DNA from: a virus
DNA: 20,498 bases
IMG/VR virus record: IMGVR_UViG_3300009161_000295
Location: 1 to 20,498 of that record
Strand: one strand, 5' to 3'
Shown: in pieces, positions 1 to 7,625 of the stretch
Position numbering within the stretch: the first letter of the stretch is position 1
Layout of the letters: each line of letters opens with the position of its first letter
Position numbers and translations under genes: made by a program
The notes under the pieces: generated by a model
Told to the model about the DNA's origin: nothing
The model's database searches: none
What the model saw: the letters and a program-made list of their open reading frames with translations, nothing else

Positions 1-2
1 GC

Positions 3-3000
3 TCATATGGTACATATGGGGTTATTGCTGAAGGCACCGACACATACGAGCAACCAGTTTATGCTGTACTAGATAACCATTCTGTTCAAGCAGTGGTTGG
101 TTTAGTGGTTGGTGACAGCGCAAATCAAATATATCGCGTAGAATATACAAACGCAGGTACTAACTATACTAACGTAGATATCGCGTTCTCAGGAGATGGA
201 TATAACGCATACGCAACCGGCGATGAATTCCGTGATGGTGCAGTATTTGAAACACGATTAATTGATTTAAACGACAGCAAAGGATACGGTGGAACCAACT
301 ATGGCGGCGCACAGAATGCAGCACAAACTGGAGATCTAACAAGTATTACTATTGCCAACTCTGATGTTGCCTTAAGTACAGCATATACCGGTATGAGGGT
401 ACAAATTAACGCTGGGTCAGGAGTAGGTCAATATGCAAATATATTAACATTCAATCAAGGTACTAAGATTGCACAAGTTACTAAAGACAGTTTTACTACG
501 TTAACAGTAACAACAACAACAGCATCTAGCGATTTATTAACTGTAGCTAGTACCAGTTCACTGTATGCAGGAATGCCAATTTACTTAACTGGTACAATGA
601 GTGGAACAGGTGGCGACACAGGACTATCTGCAAATACACTATATTATATTAAAACAGCTGGATTCACAAGTACACAATTTGCTGTTAGTACTACTAGCGC
701 AAGTGGAACATCAGTTGATATTCTTAACAACGTTACTGCATTAACTATTAGTCTGCTAGCAGCTGGTTGGGATCATGCAGTTCCAGGAACAACAATCGAT
801 AATGCATTAGACTTGACTTCTAGTTATATTATTGAACCAAGAATTGAGTACAGTCATCCAGGCTTTACTGCAACATCAAGAACTATTCAGACTGAAGCAT
901 ATAACACTGTACTATTTGGTTCTAATAGATATATTGCAATAGCTGCAACCGGAACCGCAAGTTCATATTCGTTGGATGGAAAAACTTGGACAGCTGGCGG
1001 TGCATTAGGTGCAAGTGCTAGTTGGATTAGTTCGACATTTGGCGGCGGATCAGGCGCACAAGCTACAGCAGTAGTTGGCGGCCTCGGCGGATCAGGTGCT
1101 GTACTAGAAGCAGTAATGGGTGTTCTTAACTATATCGGTGACCCGGGCGCTGATCAAGTAGTTAGTGTTAATATTGTTAATGCTGGATACAATTATTTAA
1201 CGCCACCTACTATTATATTCACCCCTGTATCAGGTGGTAGTGGAGCAGTTGCTACCTGTACAGTATTAAATGGAAAAATTGATACTGTAACAGTTACGGT
1301 GAATGGGTCAGGATATAATGTAACACCAACAATATCCATTGCTACCGATAGAGTAACAAAAATTACAGTATCATCATGGGGTACAGGATACAATTTAGCT
1401 GTTCCGCCAACAATTACATTATCAGGCGGTGGGTCAAGCAATCAAGCAACAGGCACTGCTGTACTAAGCAATACTGGTGTAAGCTCGATTACTATTGGTA
1501 ACACCGGAGGTAGTGGATATACATCTACCCCAACCGTGACTATTGTTGATCCAAGTGCTAAATTTGTAGCAATTGCAACAGGATCAACAAATTCATCGTA
1601 CTTACCAGTAACTGCTGCTGTCGGAGACGCATGGACTGCTGGCGGCACATTGCCAGCAAGTACTTTCGTATCACTTGCGTACGGAACTATTGGCGCAGGA
1701 GTTTATGTAGCAGTTGGTGGCGCTGCCGCAGGAGCAAAGAGTACTAATGGATCTAGTTGGATTTCTACTACATTGCCAACATTGGGGTCGGGAACGTATT
1801 CGGCACTGGCATTTGGTAACGGACGCTTTGTTGCAATATCTACCGGATCGTCATTGGCTACTGCAATTAGTACCAATGGTACTACATGGGTAGCAGGCGG
1901 CAACTTACCTGCAGGATTTACTACAGGTACTAGTGTAGCATACGGTAATGGACGATTTGTAGCAATTGCCAGTGGAGGCACAAAAACTGCATACAGTTTA
2001 AATAATGGAACTACGTGGACCAGCTATAGTGTAGGACTACCAAGTTCACAGCCGTGGACTAAAATTAAATACGGCCAGGGATTATTTGTAGCAATTGCTT
2101 CTGGAGATATTTGTGCTACAAGTCCCGACGGTATACATTGGACAAGTCGTACAATGCCAACCACAGAAGGATGGGCCGGCTTAGCATTTGGAAACGTAGA
2201 TCATAAACCTCTATGGGTAGTAGTTAGCGGAGCGTTTACAATGACTGCTGCTTCATTAAATACAGGCGTACAAGCACTTGGTCGAATGAAGCAACAAGCG
2301 GGAAATATATTAGAAGTTCGTATGGTAGAACCTGGTAGTGGGTATCCTCAAGGAACTGTTACAGCTACTACTGATACAACTAACTTTATCACAGTAGACA
2401 GTACTGAAAATCTAGTTGATAGTCAACCGGTGTTATTTGCAAGTTGTGATACCGGCGGCCTTGTAACAGAAAAATTATATTATGTAATATCATCTGGAAT
2501 GACTACAACGCAGTTTAAAGTAAGTCTAGTTGCTGGCAGCGGCACTCCAGTTGTGTTAACAACTGCTACAGGTCTAACCGGAACATATAAAGCAGGTCCT
2601 ATTATTACGCAATACGATCCTAATAAGATTAACACAGCACCACTAAACCCAAGAACTGGCAACGGTGCATTGGCTAATCCAAGCTACAGTGATAGAGGTA
2701 GCTCATATACTTCAGCAACCGCAGCAATTGGCGGCGATGGCCGGGCTGATTTGTACCAACCTAGTACGTTTGTTGCAGTAAGAAACTTATATCGAACACC
2801 TCAAGCTGGCGCAAACGTAGTATTTGGATCAATTCCTGATACATGGTATAAGCTAGTTGCAGTATCTAATTTGTTAGGTAATGATGGGGAACTAACAGCT
2901 ACATTGCAGATTAGCCCAGGACTAAGTGTACTGAACTCTCCAATCGATGCAGATACTGTAACAACTACTGTCAAGTACAGCCAAGTTCGACTAACAGGAC

Positions 3001-3545
3001 ATGACTTCTTGTACATCGGTACTGGTAATCAAGCAGACACTAACTATCCATACGTTGATCCCACAACATCTAGTATTGCTGCACAAACTACTTTCTCAGG
3101 TGGCGGCCGCGTGTTCTTTACAAGTACCGACCAAGACGGTAACTTTAACGTTGGTAACTTGTTCGGAGTTCAACAGTCGACTGGTACTGCTACACTAAAT
3201 GCTGATGCGTTTAACTTGTCAGGATTACAATCCTTGCAATTAGGTGCTCTAAATATTGGTGTTGGATCAGCAATTATTACACAGTTCTCAACCGATCCGT
3301 ATTTTACGGCTAACAGCGATAACATTGTACCTACACAGAGAGCAATTAAAGCATATATTACAGCCCAGATTGGTGGGGGACAAAGCTCGTTGAACGTAAA
3401 TACCCTTACTGCGGGTGTGGTGTACATTGCAAACGATACAATCCGAACTACTTCGGGAGATCAGTTAAATATAAAATCGAAGATGAATTTTACAGGCGGC
3501 ATTGACGGAGCACCCGTAGCCCTTGGATTCTTTTTAACACACTAA
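3..3545 (+). CDS. Large tail-fibre-like virion structural protein, 5' end outside window
   Basis: The frame is open from base 3, so the gene begins upstream; the GTG at 93 is only an internal codon. At least 1,180 residues are present. A propeller-like repeat with the pattern GNGRFVAIA...STNGTTW...LP occurs once near 912-1040 and several times across 1560-2250. Between them, about 1045-1560, lie repeats of the form GSGY..TPT.TI. A second module (DLLTV...TLYYI...STQF) occurs near 525-740 and again near 2350-2580. The last 150 residues (FTSTDQDGNFNVGNLF, then VPTQRAIKAYI, then NFTGGIDG) match my memory of a C-terminal region common in T4-like marine phage structural proteins. No catalytic motif is evident. 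It heads a plus-strand run of fibre genes, which supports a role in the distal tail or fibres, probably receptor contact. The exact position in the virion is inferred. Confidence 0.8.
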   Translation, partial: SYGTYGVIAEGTDTYEQPVYAVLDNHSVQAVVGLVVGDSANQIYRVEYTNAGTNYTNVDIAFSGDGYNAYATGDEFRDGAVFETRLIDLNDSKGYGGTNYGGAQNAAQTGDLTSITIANSDVALSTAYTGMRVQINAGSGVGQYANILTFNQGTKIAQVTKDSFTTLTVTTTTASSDLLTVASTSSLYAGMPIYLTGTMSGTGGDTGLSANTLYYIKTAGFTSTQFAVSTTSASGTSVDILNNVTALTISLLAAGWDHAVPGTTIDNALDLTSSYIIEPRIEYSHPGFTATSRTIQTEAYNTVLFGSNRYIAIAATGTASSYSLDGKTWTAGGALGASASWISSTFGGGSGAQATAVVGGLGGSGAVLEAVMGVLNYIGDPGADQVVSVNIVNAGYNYLTPPTIIFTPVSGGSGAVATCTVLNGKIDTVTVTVNGSGYNVTPTISIATDRVTKITVSSWGTGYNLAVPPTITLSGGGSSNQATGTAVLSNTGVSSITIGNTGGSGYTSTPTVTIVDPSAKFVAIATGSTNSSYLPVTAAVGDAWTAGGTLPASTFVSLAYGTIGAGVYVAVGGAAAGAKSTNGSSWISTTLPTLGSGTYSALAFGNGRFVAISTGSSLATAISTNGTTWVAGGNLPAGFTTGTSVAYGNGRFVAIASGGTKTAYSLNNGTTWTSYSVGLPSSQPWTKIKYGQGLFVAIASGDICATSPDGIHWTSRTMPTTEGWAGLAFGNVDHKPLWVVVSGAFTMTAASLNTGVQALGRMKQQAGNILEVRMVEPGSGYPQGTVTATTDTTNFITVDSTENLVDSQPVLFASCDTGGLVTEKLYYVISSGMTTTQFKVSLVAGSGTPVVLTTATGLTGTYKAGPIITQYDPNKINTAPLNPRTGNGALANPSYSDRGSSYTSATAAIGGDGRADLYQPSTFVAVRNLYRTPQAGANVVFGSIPDTWYKLVAVSNLLGNDGELTATLQISPGLSVLNSPIDADTVTTTVKYSQVRLTGHDFLYIGTGNQADTNYPYVDPTTSSIAAQTTFSGGGRVFFTSTDQDGNFNVGNLFGVQQSTGTATLNADAFNLSGLQSLQLGALNIGVGSAIITQFSTDPYFTANSDNIVPTQRAIKAYITAQIGGGQSSLNVNTLTAGVVYIANDTIRTTSGDQLNIKSKMNFTGGIDGAPVALGFFLTH

Positions 3546-3559
3546 TTTGGAGAAGAAAA

Positions 3560-3880
3560 ATGGCAACAGGAAGATTAAACGCAATTGTAATACCCGCAAC
3601 AACTGATACTGCGGTGTACACAGTACCTTCGGGATATTACACAGTATGCAACGTAAACATTGTTAACAGAAATGCAGCGGCAGTATCGATTAGAGTAGCT
3701 ATGGCATCATCTATAACTCCGGGAATTGAAGAATGGATTGAGTATGGTACAACTGTTATTCCAAACGGTGTGTTTGAAAGAACTGGACTGGTACTGTCAC
3801 AAAATCAAGTTATAGTCGTATATTCCGATACTGCAAACCTTAGTTGTGTAGTGTACGGCATTGAAACTTCTACTACTTAA
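3560..3880 (+). CDS. Small virion-type protein, single copy of a repeated beta-rich module
   Basis: This 106-residue protein has no signal peptide or membrane segment. It is almost entirely alternating hydrophobic residues, as in a beta-sandwich. It shares the pattern VN.VNRNAAAVSIRVA...EYGTTV.PNGVFERTGLVL...VYGIE with each half of the 220-residue protein at 4558-5220, so both are built from the same module. I recognise the module as frequent among small proteins next to fibre genes in marine T4-like phages, but I know no experimentally assigned function. A good ribosome binding site (GGAGAAG) lies 5 bases before the ATG, 14 bases after the preceding stop. A minor virion or fibre-associated protein is the best inference. 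Confidence 0.7.
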   Translation: MATGRLNAIVIPATTDTAVYTVPSGYYTVCNVNIVNRNAAAVSIRVAMASSITPGIEEWIEYGTTVIPNGVFERTGLVLSQNQVIVVYSDTANLSCVVYGIETSTT

Positions 3881-3893
3881 TTGAGAGAGAAAT

Positions 3894-4535
3894 ATGGCAC
3901 GTTATAATACAGTATCAAAAATAGTAACGATTAGTGGAGCCACTACTCTTACCTATGTGCTTAACGGTGGCACATTTCTTTTAACCGGCTCTTCGGGATA
4001 CACCGTAGGATTAGTTAATCCTGTGCTGTTTGCCGGAACTACACAGACATTTTATAATAAAACTAGCGGCAACGTAACGTTATCAACTGGCACTAACAAC
4101 ATTGTAGGTTTAGGATTTACCACTGCATCAACACAGCTTATTCCTACAGGCGCAACTTATACACTAACGTCAGATGGTACAAATTATGTTATAAGTAACA
4201 ACGAAGGTGGCCCTGTATATGGTACCACTGGGTGTTTTAGCGGTGCAGTTACAGCTTGCCCGGCAAGTGCAAGCATTACTTTATGCCCTACAGGCACTGG
4301 GATTATTACGCTGAGTCCGGCTACAACTGGAGCAATTGTTAATATGACTATTGGCGCAACTGGAACTGCACAGAATGGTACTTTTGCCACAATGACAGCC
4401 ACTACAGCTACAATTACAAACGGCACAGTTAGTACAGCACCTGCAAGCAACACTGACCTTGCTAATAAATTATATGTTGACACTAAAACTAGTAAAATTA
4501 ATGCAGCAGGTTACTATTACGGTAGTTTGAGTTAA
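3894..4535 (+). CDS. Short tail-fibre-like protein
   Basis: This 213-residue Thr/Gly/Ala-rich protein begins with a beta-rich head, about residues 1-105, of the type LFAGTTQTFYNKTSGNVTL. A linker with three cysteines follows (TGCFSGAVTACPASASITLC). Next come low-complexity repeats (TGT, TATTATI) and the motif NTDLANKLYVDTKTS near residue 185. That motif resembles the D..TK.YVD element recurring at the ends of trimeric phage fibre segments. Adjacent fibre genes and the repetitive composition support a fibre or fibre-tip role. The ATG follows GAGAGAG at close spacing, 13 bases after the upstream stop. The cysteines foreshadow the far more cysteine-rich protein two genes downstream. Precise position in the particle is not determinable. 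Confidence 0.65.
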   Translation: MARYNTVSKIVTISGATTLTYVLNGGTFLLTGSSGYTVGLVNPVLFAGTTQTFYNKTSGNVTLSTGTNNIVGLGFTTASTQLIPTGATYTLTSDGTNYVISNNEGGPVYGTTGCFSGAVTACPASASITLCPTGTGIITLSPATTGAIVNMTIGATGTAQNGTFATMTATTATITNGTVSTAPASNTDLANKLYVDTKTSKINAAGYYYGSLS

Positions 4536-4557
4536 TAGAACACAATAAGGAACCGAA

Positions 4558-5220
4558 ATGGCAACAGGAATTCAATCAAAAATAAGTTTAACCGCAAGCT
4601 CAGGAGCAAGTACCATACTGGCTGCTGGACCAGCAGCCACAAATGCACAAGTATTAACAGTGTCAATCTGTAATACAAATGCTACGTCAGTATTAATTCG
4701 ACTTGCAGTAACAGCAACTGCCAACGGCACCAGTCCAACATCAACTGATTATTTACTGTACGACTATTATTTGGCTGGATACGGTGTAATAGAATTTGGA
4801 GGTATTGTACTTAATAACGGGCAAACTATTGTAGCACGTAGCAATACTTCTAATGTGTCAGCAGTAACATACGGCATTGACGACGTAGCAAACAGTTCTA
4901 GTGGAATTCAAGGCAAGTATGATTTAAGTGCATCTACTTGGACACAAATTACTTCGGGACCCAGCGCCGGCAGGATTAGAACAGTTAGTGTATGTTTTGC
5001 CAACAGAAGCACGGCACCGTGTACATTGAGATTAGCAGCTTCTGCTACCCCAACATCACCTACAGGTACTGATTATTTAGAATACGGAGTTACATTGTCA
5101 GCTGGCTCTTACTTTGTGCGATCGGGTATTGTGTTAGATAACGGAAACGGAATCGGAGCATGGGCATCTACGTCCAGCATCAGCTGTGTTGCGTATGGAG
5201 TTGATGATGGCTCGACATAA
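4558..5220 (+). CDS. Virion-type protein with two copies of the small beta-rich module
   Basis: The 220 residues split into two similar halves. Residues 1-110 contain VSICNTNATSVLIRLAV and end in VTYGIDD; residues 115-220 contain VSVCFANRSTAPCTLRLA and end in VAYGVDD. Each half matches the 106-residue protein at 3560-3880, so the module exists three times in 1.7 kb, apparently by tandem duplication, fusion and divergence. There is no signal peptide or enzymatic motif. The start follows AAGGA. Position among the fibre genes suggests a fibre-associated or capsid-decoration protein; function is not known to me. Confidence 0.68.
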   Translation: MATGIQSKISLTASSGASTILAAGPAATNAQVLTVSICNTNATSVLIRLAVTATANGTSPTSTDYLLYDYYLAGYGVIEFGGIVLNNGQTIVARSNTSNVSAVTYGIDDVANSSSGIQGKYDLSASTWTQITSGPSAGRIRTVSVCFANRSTAPCTLRLAASATPTSPTGTDYLEYGVTLSAGSYFVRSGIVLDNGNGIGAWASTSSISCVAYGVDDGST

Positions 5221-5235
5221 TTTTAAATAAATATA
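5221..5235 (+). promoter_or_regulatory. Possible T4-type late promoter upstream of cysteine-rich fibre gene
   Basis: The gap 5221-5286 is the only AT-rich spacer inside the fibre block and starts with TTTTAAATAAATATA. TTTAAATA differs at one position from the T4 late -10 element TATAAATA, which needs no -35. About 50 bases of leader would precede the gene, with AAAGGAA as ribosome binding site. AT-rich sequence makes chance matches common, so this is tentative. Confidence 0.35.
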
Positions 5236-5286
5236 TGTACTTAATTATAAAATCGTATTTTAGTAATACAATAAAAGGAATTTAAA

Positions 5287-6801
5287 ATGGGAAGATTTGT
5301 TGCAACTAACGCTACTACTACTGCATACACACGAGCAGAAGTGTTTTCAACACCGGGTACAACTTCGTGGACTGTACCAGCCGGAGTTACCAAGGCAAAA
5401 GTTTTTGTTATTGGAGCAGGATCGTGTTATAGAACAACTCAATTTTGTTTCCAAGGTATTGGATGTTGCTCCGGAGTAGCAAGTCCAGTATGTAATTATT
5501 GTATGACATTCATGGGTCACTTGACCGGTGCAGGTGGCGGGTACGCTGAAAAAACCCTAACAGATGTTTACCCGAGTCAAACAATGACAATTAATGTGGG
5601 ATCCACAACTGGATTGTCTGCAAGTAGTGCAGCTATTGGATCAAACACTGTTACTGCTAGCAATGCTACAGAAACCGCAGTAAACTGGGCATGTACTAAT
5701 AACAGTACAGCAAGGTCAGCTACCTCAGATAATCCATTTACATTGGGATTCACATTCCCTGTGTGCGGTTACATTAACTGTATTTGCGGATATTGGAATG
5801 CAGGCGGCACTGCATCTGGGGGAGACATTAATCAAACTGGCGGTAAAGGTACTATTGCTCCATATTTTTGCTATAACTCATGCATGGATGTTGTTAATCT
5901 AACCTCCGCCGGCAGCACATGTTTAAGAGGCTGTACAACTTGGGCGTGCCAAAATTCCGGATATGATTATAGCTTTGGTGGAACACGTTATAACTGTAAC
6001 TGCTTCAACGGTCGACTGTGTGCATGTAACAACTGTAACTGTAACTGTGGTGGCTCGTTCTATGTTGATGCAAACTGTATTTGTTTGATTACATATCATA
6101 ATGTGTTTGGAGGGCAGTGTTACTACAACATGCCATGGTCTAGCTGTGTGTGTCAACAGGCATGTAACAACGGAATGACATTGTGCGTGTCCAATGCTGG
6201 TGGTGGTGGCGGTAGTGGCAACAAATATGTGTTTGCTGGTCAGGCACAACGGGCCTCAACAGGTAGCTACCCCGGAGATCCGTTGGCTGCACTATCTGAA
6301 CCATATGCATCAAACACCGAAGCTGTGCCAACCGGCATTGGTGCAGAATCTGGAAGAAGTGACGGCGCAGGCCTATGCGGTATGAGCGAGATTCAATCAA
6401 CTCAACTTTCTGGCAGTGTTACTGCCGGAGGTTCGGGGACATGTTACGGCACCAGCACCATTATGTGTTGTAAGAATTTTGGCCAAGACCACTTTATCTT
6501 CTACTTTGGCTCGGGCATAAGTCAATACCCGTGGGTGGGATTTATGGACATTGGTAATACTAGTACTACACCGGCATCATCTGTACGATGCTTTAATATT
6601 GGATTTAACAGAGATGCAACATTATATCGTCCGGCCAATGCTGCGGTTATACCACTGTCTCAATACAAGTCCAGTACCGGCGCTTCGGTTGCCGATGTTA
6701 AATATGGCTATGGCGCAACAGTTCAAGCTGCGGGCTACGGTGGTGGCGGCAACAGATTGAATACCGCTGGCGGAAGTGGTGTAGTTGTAGTGGTCTATTA
6801 A
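5287..6801 (+). CDS. Cysteine-rich, glycine-rich tail-fibre/adhesin-like protein
   Basis: This 504-residue protein opens with a fibre-type Gly-rich domain: SWTVPAGVTKAKVFVIGAG near residues 27-46, then GAGGGYAEKTL and TMTINVGS to about residue 106. It closes with GYGGGGNRL...GGSGVVVVVY, the usual end of such domains. Between them it carries about 34 cysteines, concentrated in residues 160-300, many as C-x-C or C-x-x-C (for example NCNCFNGRLCACNNCNCNC). The first and last blocks look like two halves of one beta domain, with the cysteine-rich segment inserted as a long loop. Such a density is extraordinary for a protein folded in a reducing cytoplasm; metal binding or disulphides formed outside the cell are both possible. 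The ATG follows AAAGGAA and the gene starts a new transcript-like spacing. A receptor-contacting fibre tip is inferred from context. Confidence 0.7.
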   Translation: MGRFVATNATTTAYTRAEVFSTPGTTSWTVPAGVTKAKVFVIGAGSCYRTTQFCFQGIGCCSGVASPVCNYCMTFMGHLTGAGGGYAEKTLTDVYPSQTMTINVGSTTGLSASSAAIGSNTVTASNATETAVNWACTNNSTARSATSDNPFTLGFTFPVCGYINCICGYWNAGGTASGGDINQTGGKGTIAPYFCYNSCMDVVNLTSAGSTCLRGCTTWACQNSGYDYSFGGTRYNCNCFNGRLCACNNCNCNCGGSFYVDANCICLITYHNVFGGQCYYNMPWSSCVCQQACNNGMTLCVSNAGGGGGSGNKYVFAGQAQRASTGSYPGDPLAALSEPYASNTEAVPTGIGAESGRSDGAGLCGMSEIQSTQLSGSVTAGGSGTCYGTSTIMCCKNFGQDHFIFYFGSGISQYPWVGFMDIGNTSTTPASSVRCFNIGFNRDATLYRPANAAVIPLSQYKSSTGASVADVKYGYGATVQAAGYGGGGNRLNTAGGSGVVVVVY

Positions 6802-6810
6802 GGAATAAAA

Positions 6811-7554
6811 ATGGCAACATATATAAGAACAATAACAGATCAATATGATTTTAATATTGTAATTGATGTAACTGATAACGAAGGGTTTGTTAATACTACC
6901 GGATTTAATTGGGTAAACATTGGCAATCTTACTGCAACAAATGGTGACTTCTTTTACAACAATAAAATAATCTCACCTCACAGTGAAGATTATAAACTAA
7001 TTGAAGAAATTTTGTTTGCAAAAATTGAAGTAGAGAATGTTGCAATACGAGAAGCAGATAATCTACGACAATTGCAAGAACAAAAAGAACTAGAGGCTGC
7101 TGCGGCTGAGGCCGAGGCTGAGGCTGAAGCTGTGGCCGCTAGCGAACGTGCAGAATCGTTGGCTGAAAAACCCAATTTGATTCCTGAGCCCGAAAGAAAT
7201 TTGCCCCCTAACTTTGAAGAAATGCTAGAAGCCCTTCCAGTACCTAAATTAATTAATTACCTTGAAGAATTTAAAGACCTTGAAATCACAATAGATGTAT
7301 TAAAAGAGTGGGTTGCTAAAAATAAAGAAATGCAAAAATTTGCAGCAGCATTACAAACTGCAACAATGGAGGGGAAGAAAATTATTTTTGATACACCGTA
7401 TGTAAGAAATCAAGGAACTGAATACGAAGAAACATTACCTTGGATGTACACACCTCATACTGACATTGAGCATTATCGATCACACATGCAACTTCAGCAA
7501 GCACAATTGGAGTTATTTTTAACCAAAATTAAATCGGATCTAGGGTTAATATAA
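6811..7554 (+). CDS. Coiled-coil protein of unknown function ending the fibre operon
   Basis: This 247-residue protein has a short beta-rich head (about residues 1-58, beginning MATYIRTITDQYDFNIV). A charged helical stretch follows (residues 60-120), including an Ala/Glu repeat (AAAAEAEAEAEAVAA). The C-terminal helical half contains LPVPKLINYLEEF and LQQAQLELFLTKIKSDLGL. I do not recognise a family. The stop of the upstream fibre gene is part of its leader (TAAGGAATAAAAATG), so translation is probably coupled. The position directly after the fibre genes suggests a fibre assembly chaperone or connector, as small coiled-coil proteins often follow phage fibre genes, but this is inference only. 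Confidence 0.6.
   Translation: MATYIRTITDQYDFNIVIDVTDNEGFVNTTGFNWVNIGNLTATNGDFFYNNKIISPHSEDYKLIEEILFAKIEVENVAIREADNLRQLQEQKELEAAAAEAEAEAEAVAASERAESLAEKPNLIPEPERNLPPNFEEMLEALPVPKLINYLEEFKDLEITIDVLKEWVAKNKEMQKFAAALQTATMEGKKIIFDTPYVRNQGTEYEETLPWMYTPHTDIEHYRSHMQLQQAQLELFLTKIKSDLGLI
7096..7140 (+). repeat. Hexanucleotide-like Ala-Glu coding repeat
   Basis: Within the coiled-coil gene, units of GCTGAG/GCCGAG/GCTGAA repeat about five times, encoding alternating Ala-Glu. Units are not identical and keep the frame, so protein length variation is more likely than on-off switching. Confidence 0.6.
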
Positions 7555-7581
7555 GTTTTAAGTTAACTTAGAAAAAATTTG

Positions 7582-7620
7582 CCCCTTAATAGTAAAGTGA
7601 TATATACTACTATTAAGGGG
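7582..7620 (+). promoter_or_regulatory. 13-bp perfect hairpin covering the ribosome binding site of the next gene
   Basis: CCCCTTAATAGTA (7582-7594) and TACTATTAAGGGG (7608-7620) are perfect inverted repeats around a 13-base loop. The right arm contains AAGGGG, the only Shine-Dalgarno-like sequence before the ATG at 7626, so pairing would hide it. The loop contains GATATATAC. On the plus strand no U-run follows. On the minus strand a run of six Ts follows, so it could also stop antisense transcripts. Translational control of the accessory operon is inferred. Confidence 0.6.
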
Positions 7621-7625
7621 TTCTC

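Noticed and set aside
93-95. GTG at 93 as start of the first gene
   Set aside because: The same frame is open to base 3 with fibre-like residues, so the gene simply begins outside the window.
1193-3427. Several antisense open frames of 60-92 codons opposite the giant fibre gene
   Set aside because: They are shadows of a Thr/Gly/Ala-rich coding frame: no ribosome binding sites, Val/Pro/Ile-rich translations and overlap with a clearly real gene.
5923-6400. Overlapping antisense and alternative frames across the cysteine-rich gene, including one starting MLVVVAVVATN
   Set aside because: They arise from repeated TGT/AAC and GGT codons of the real gene and show no leader or recognisable family.
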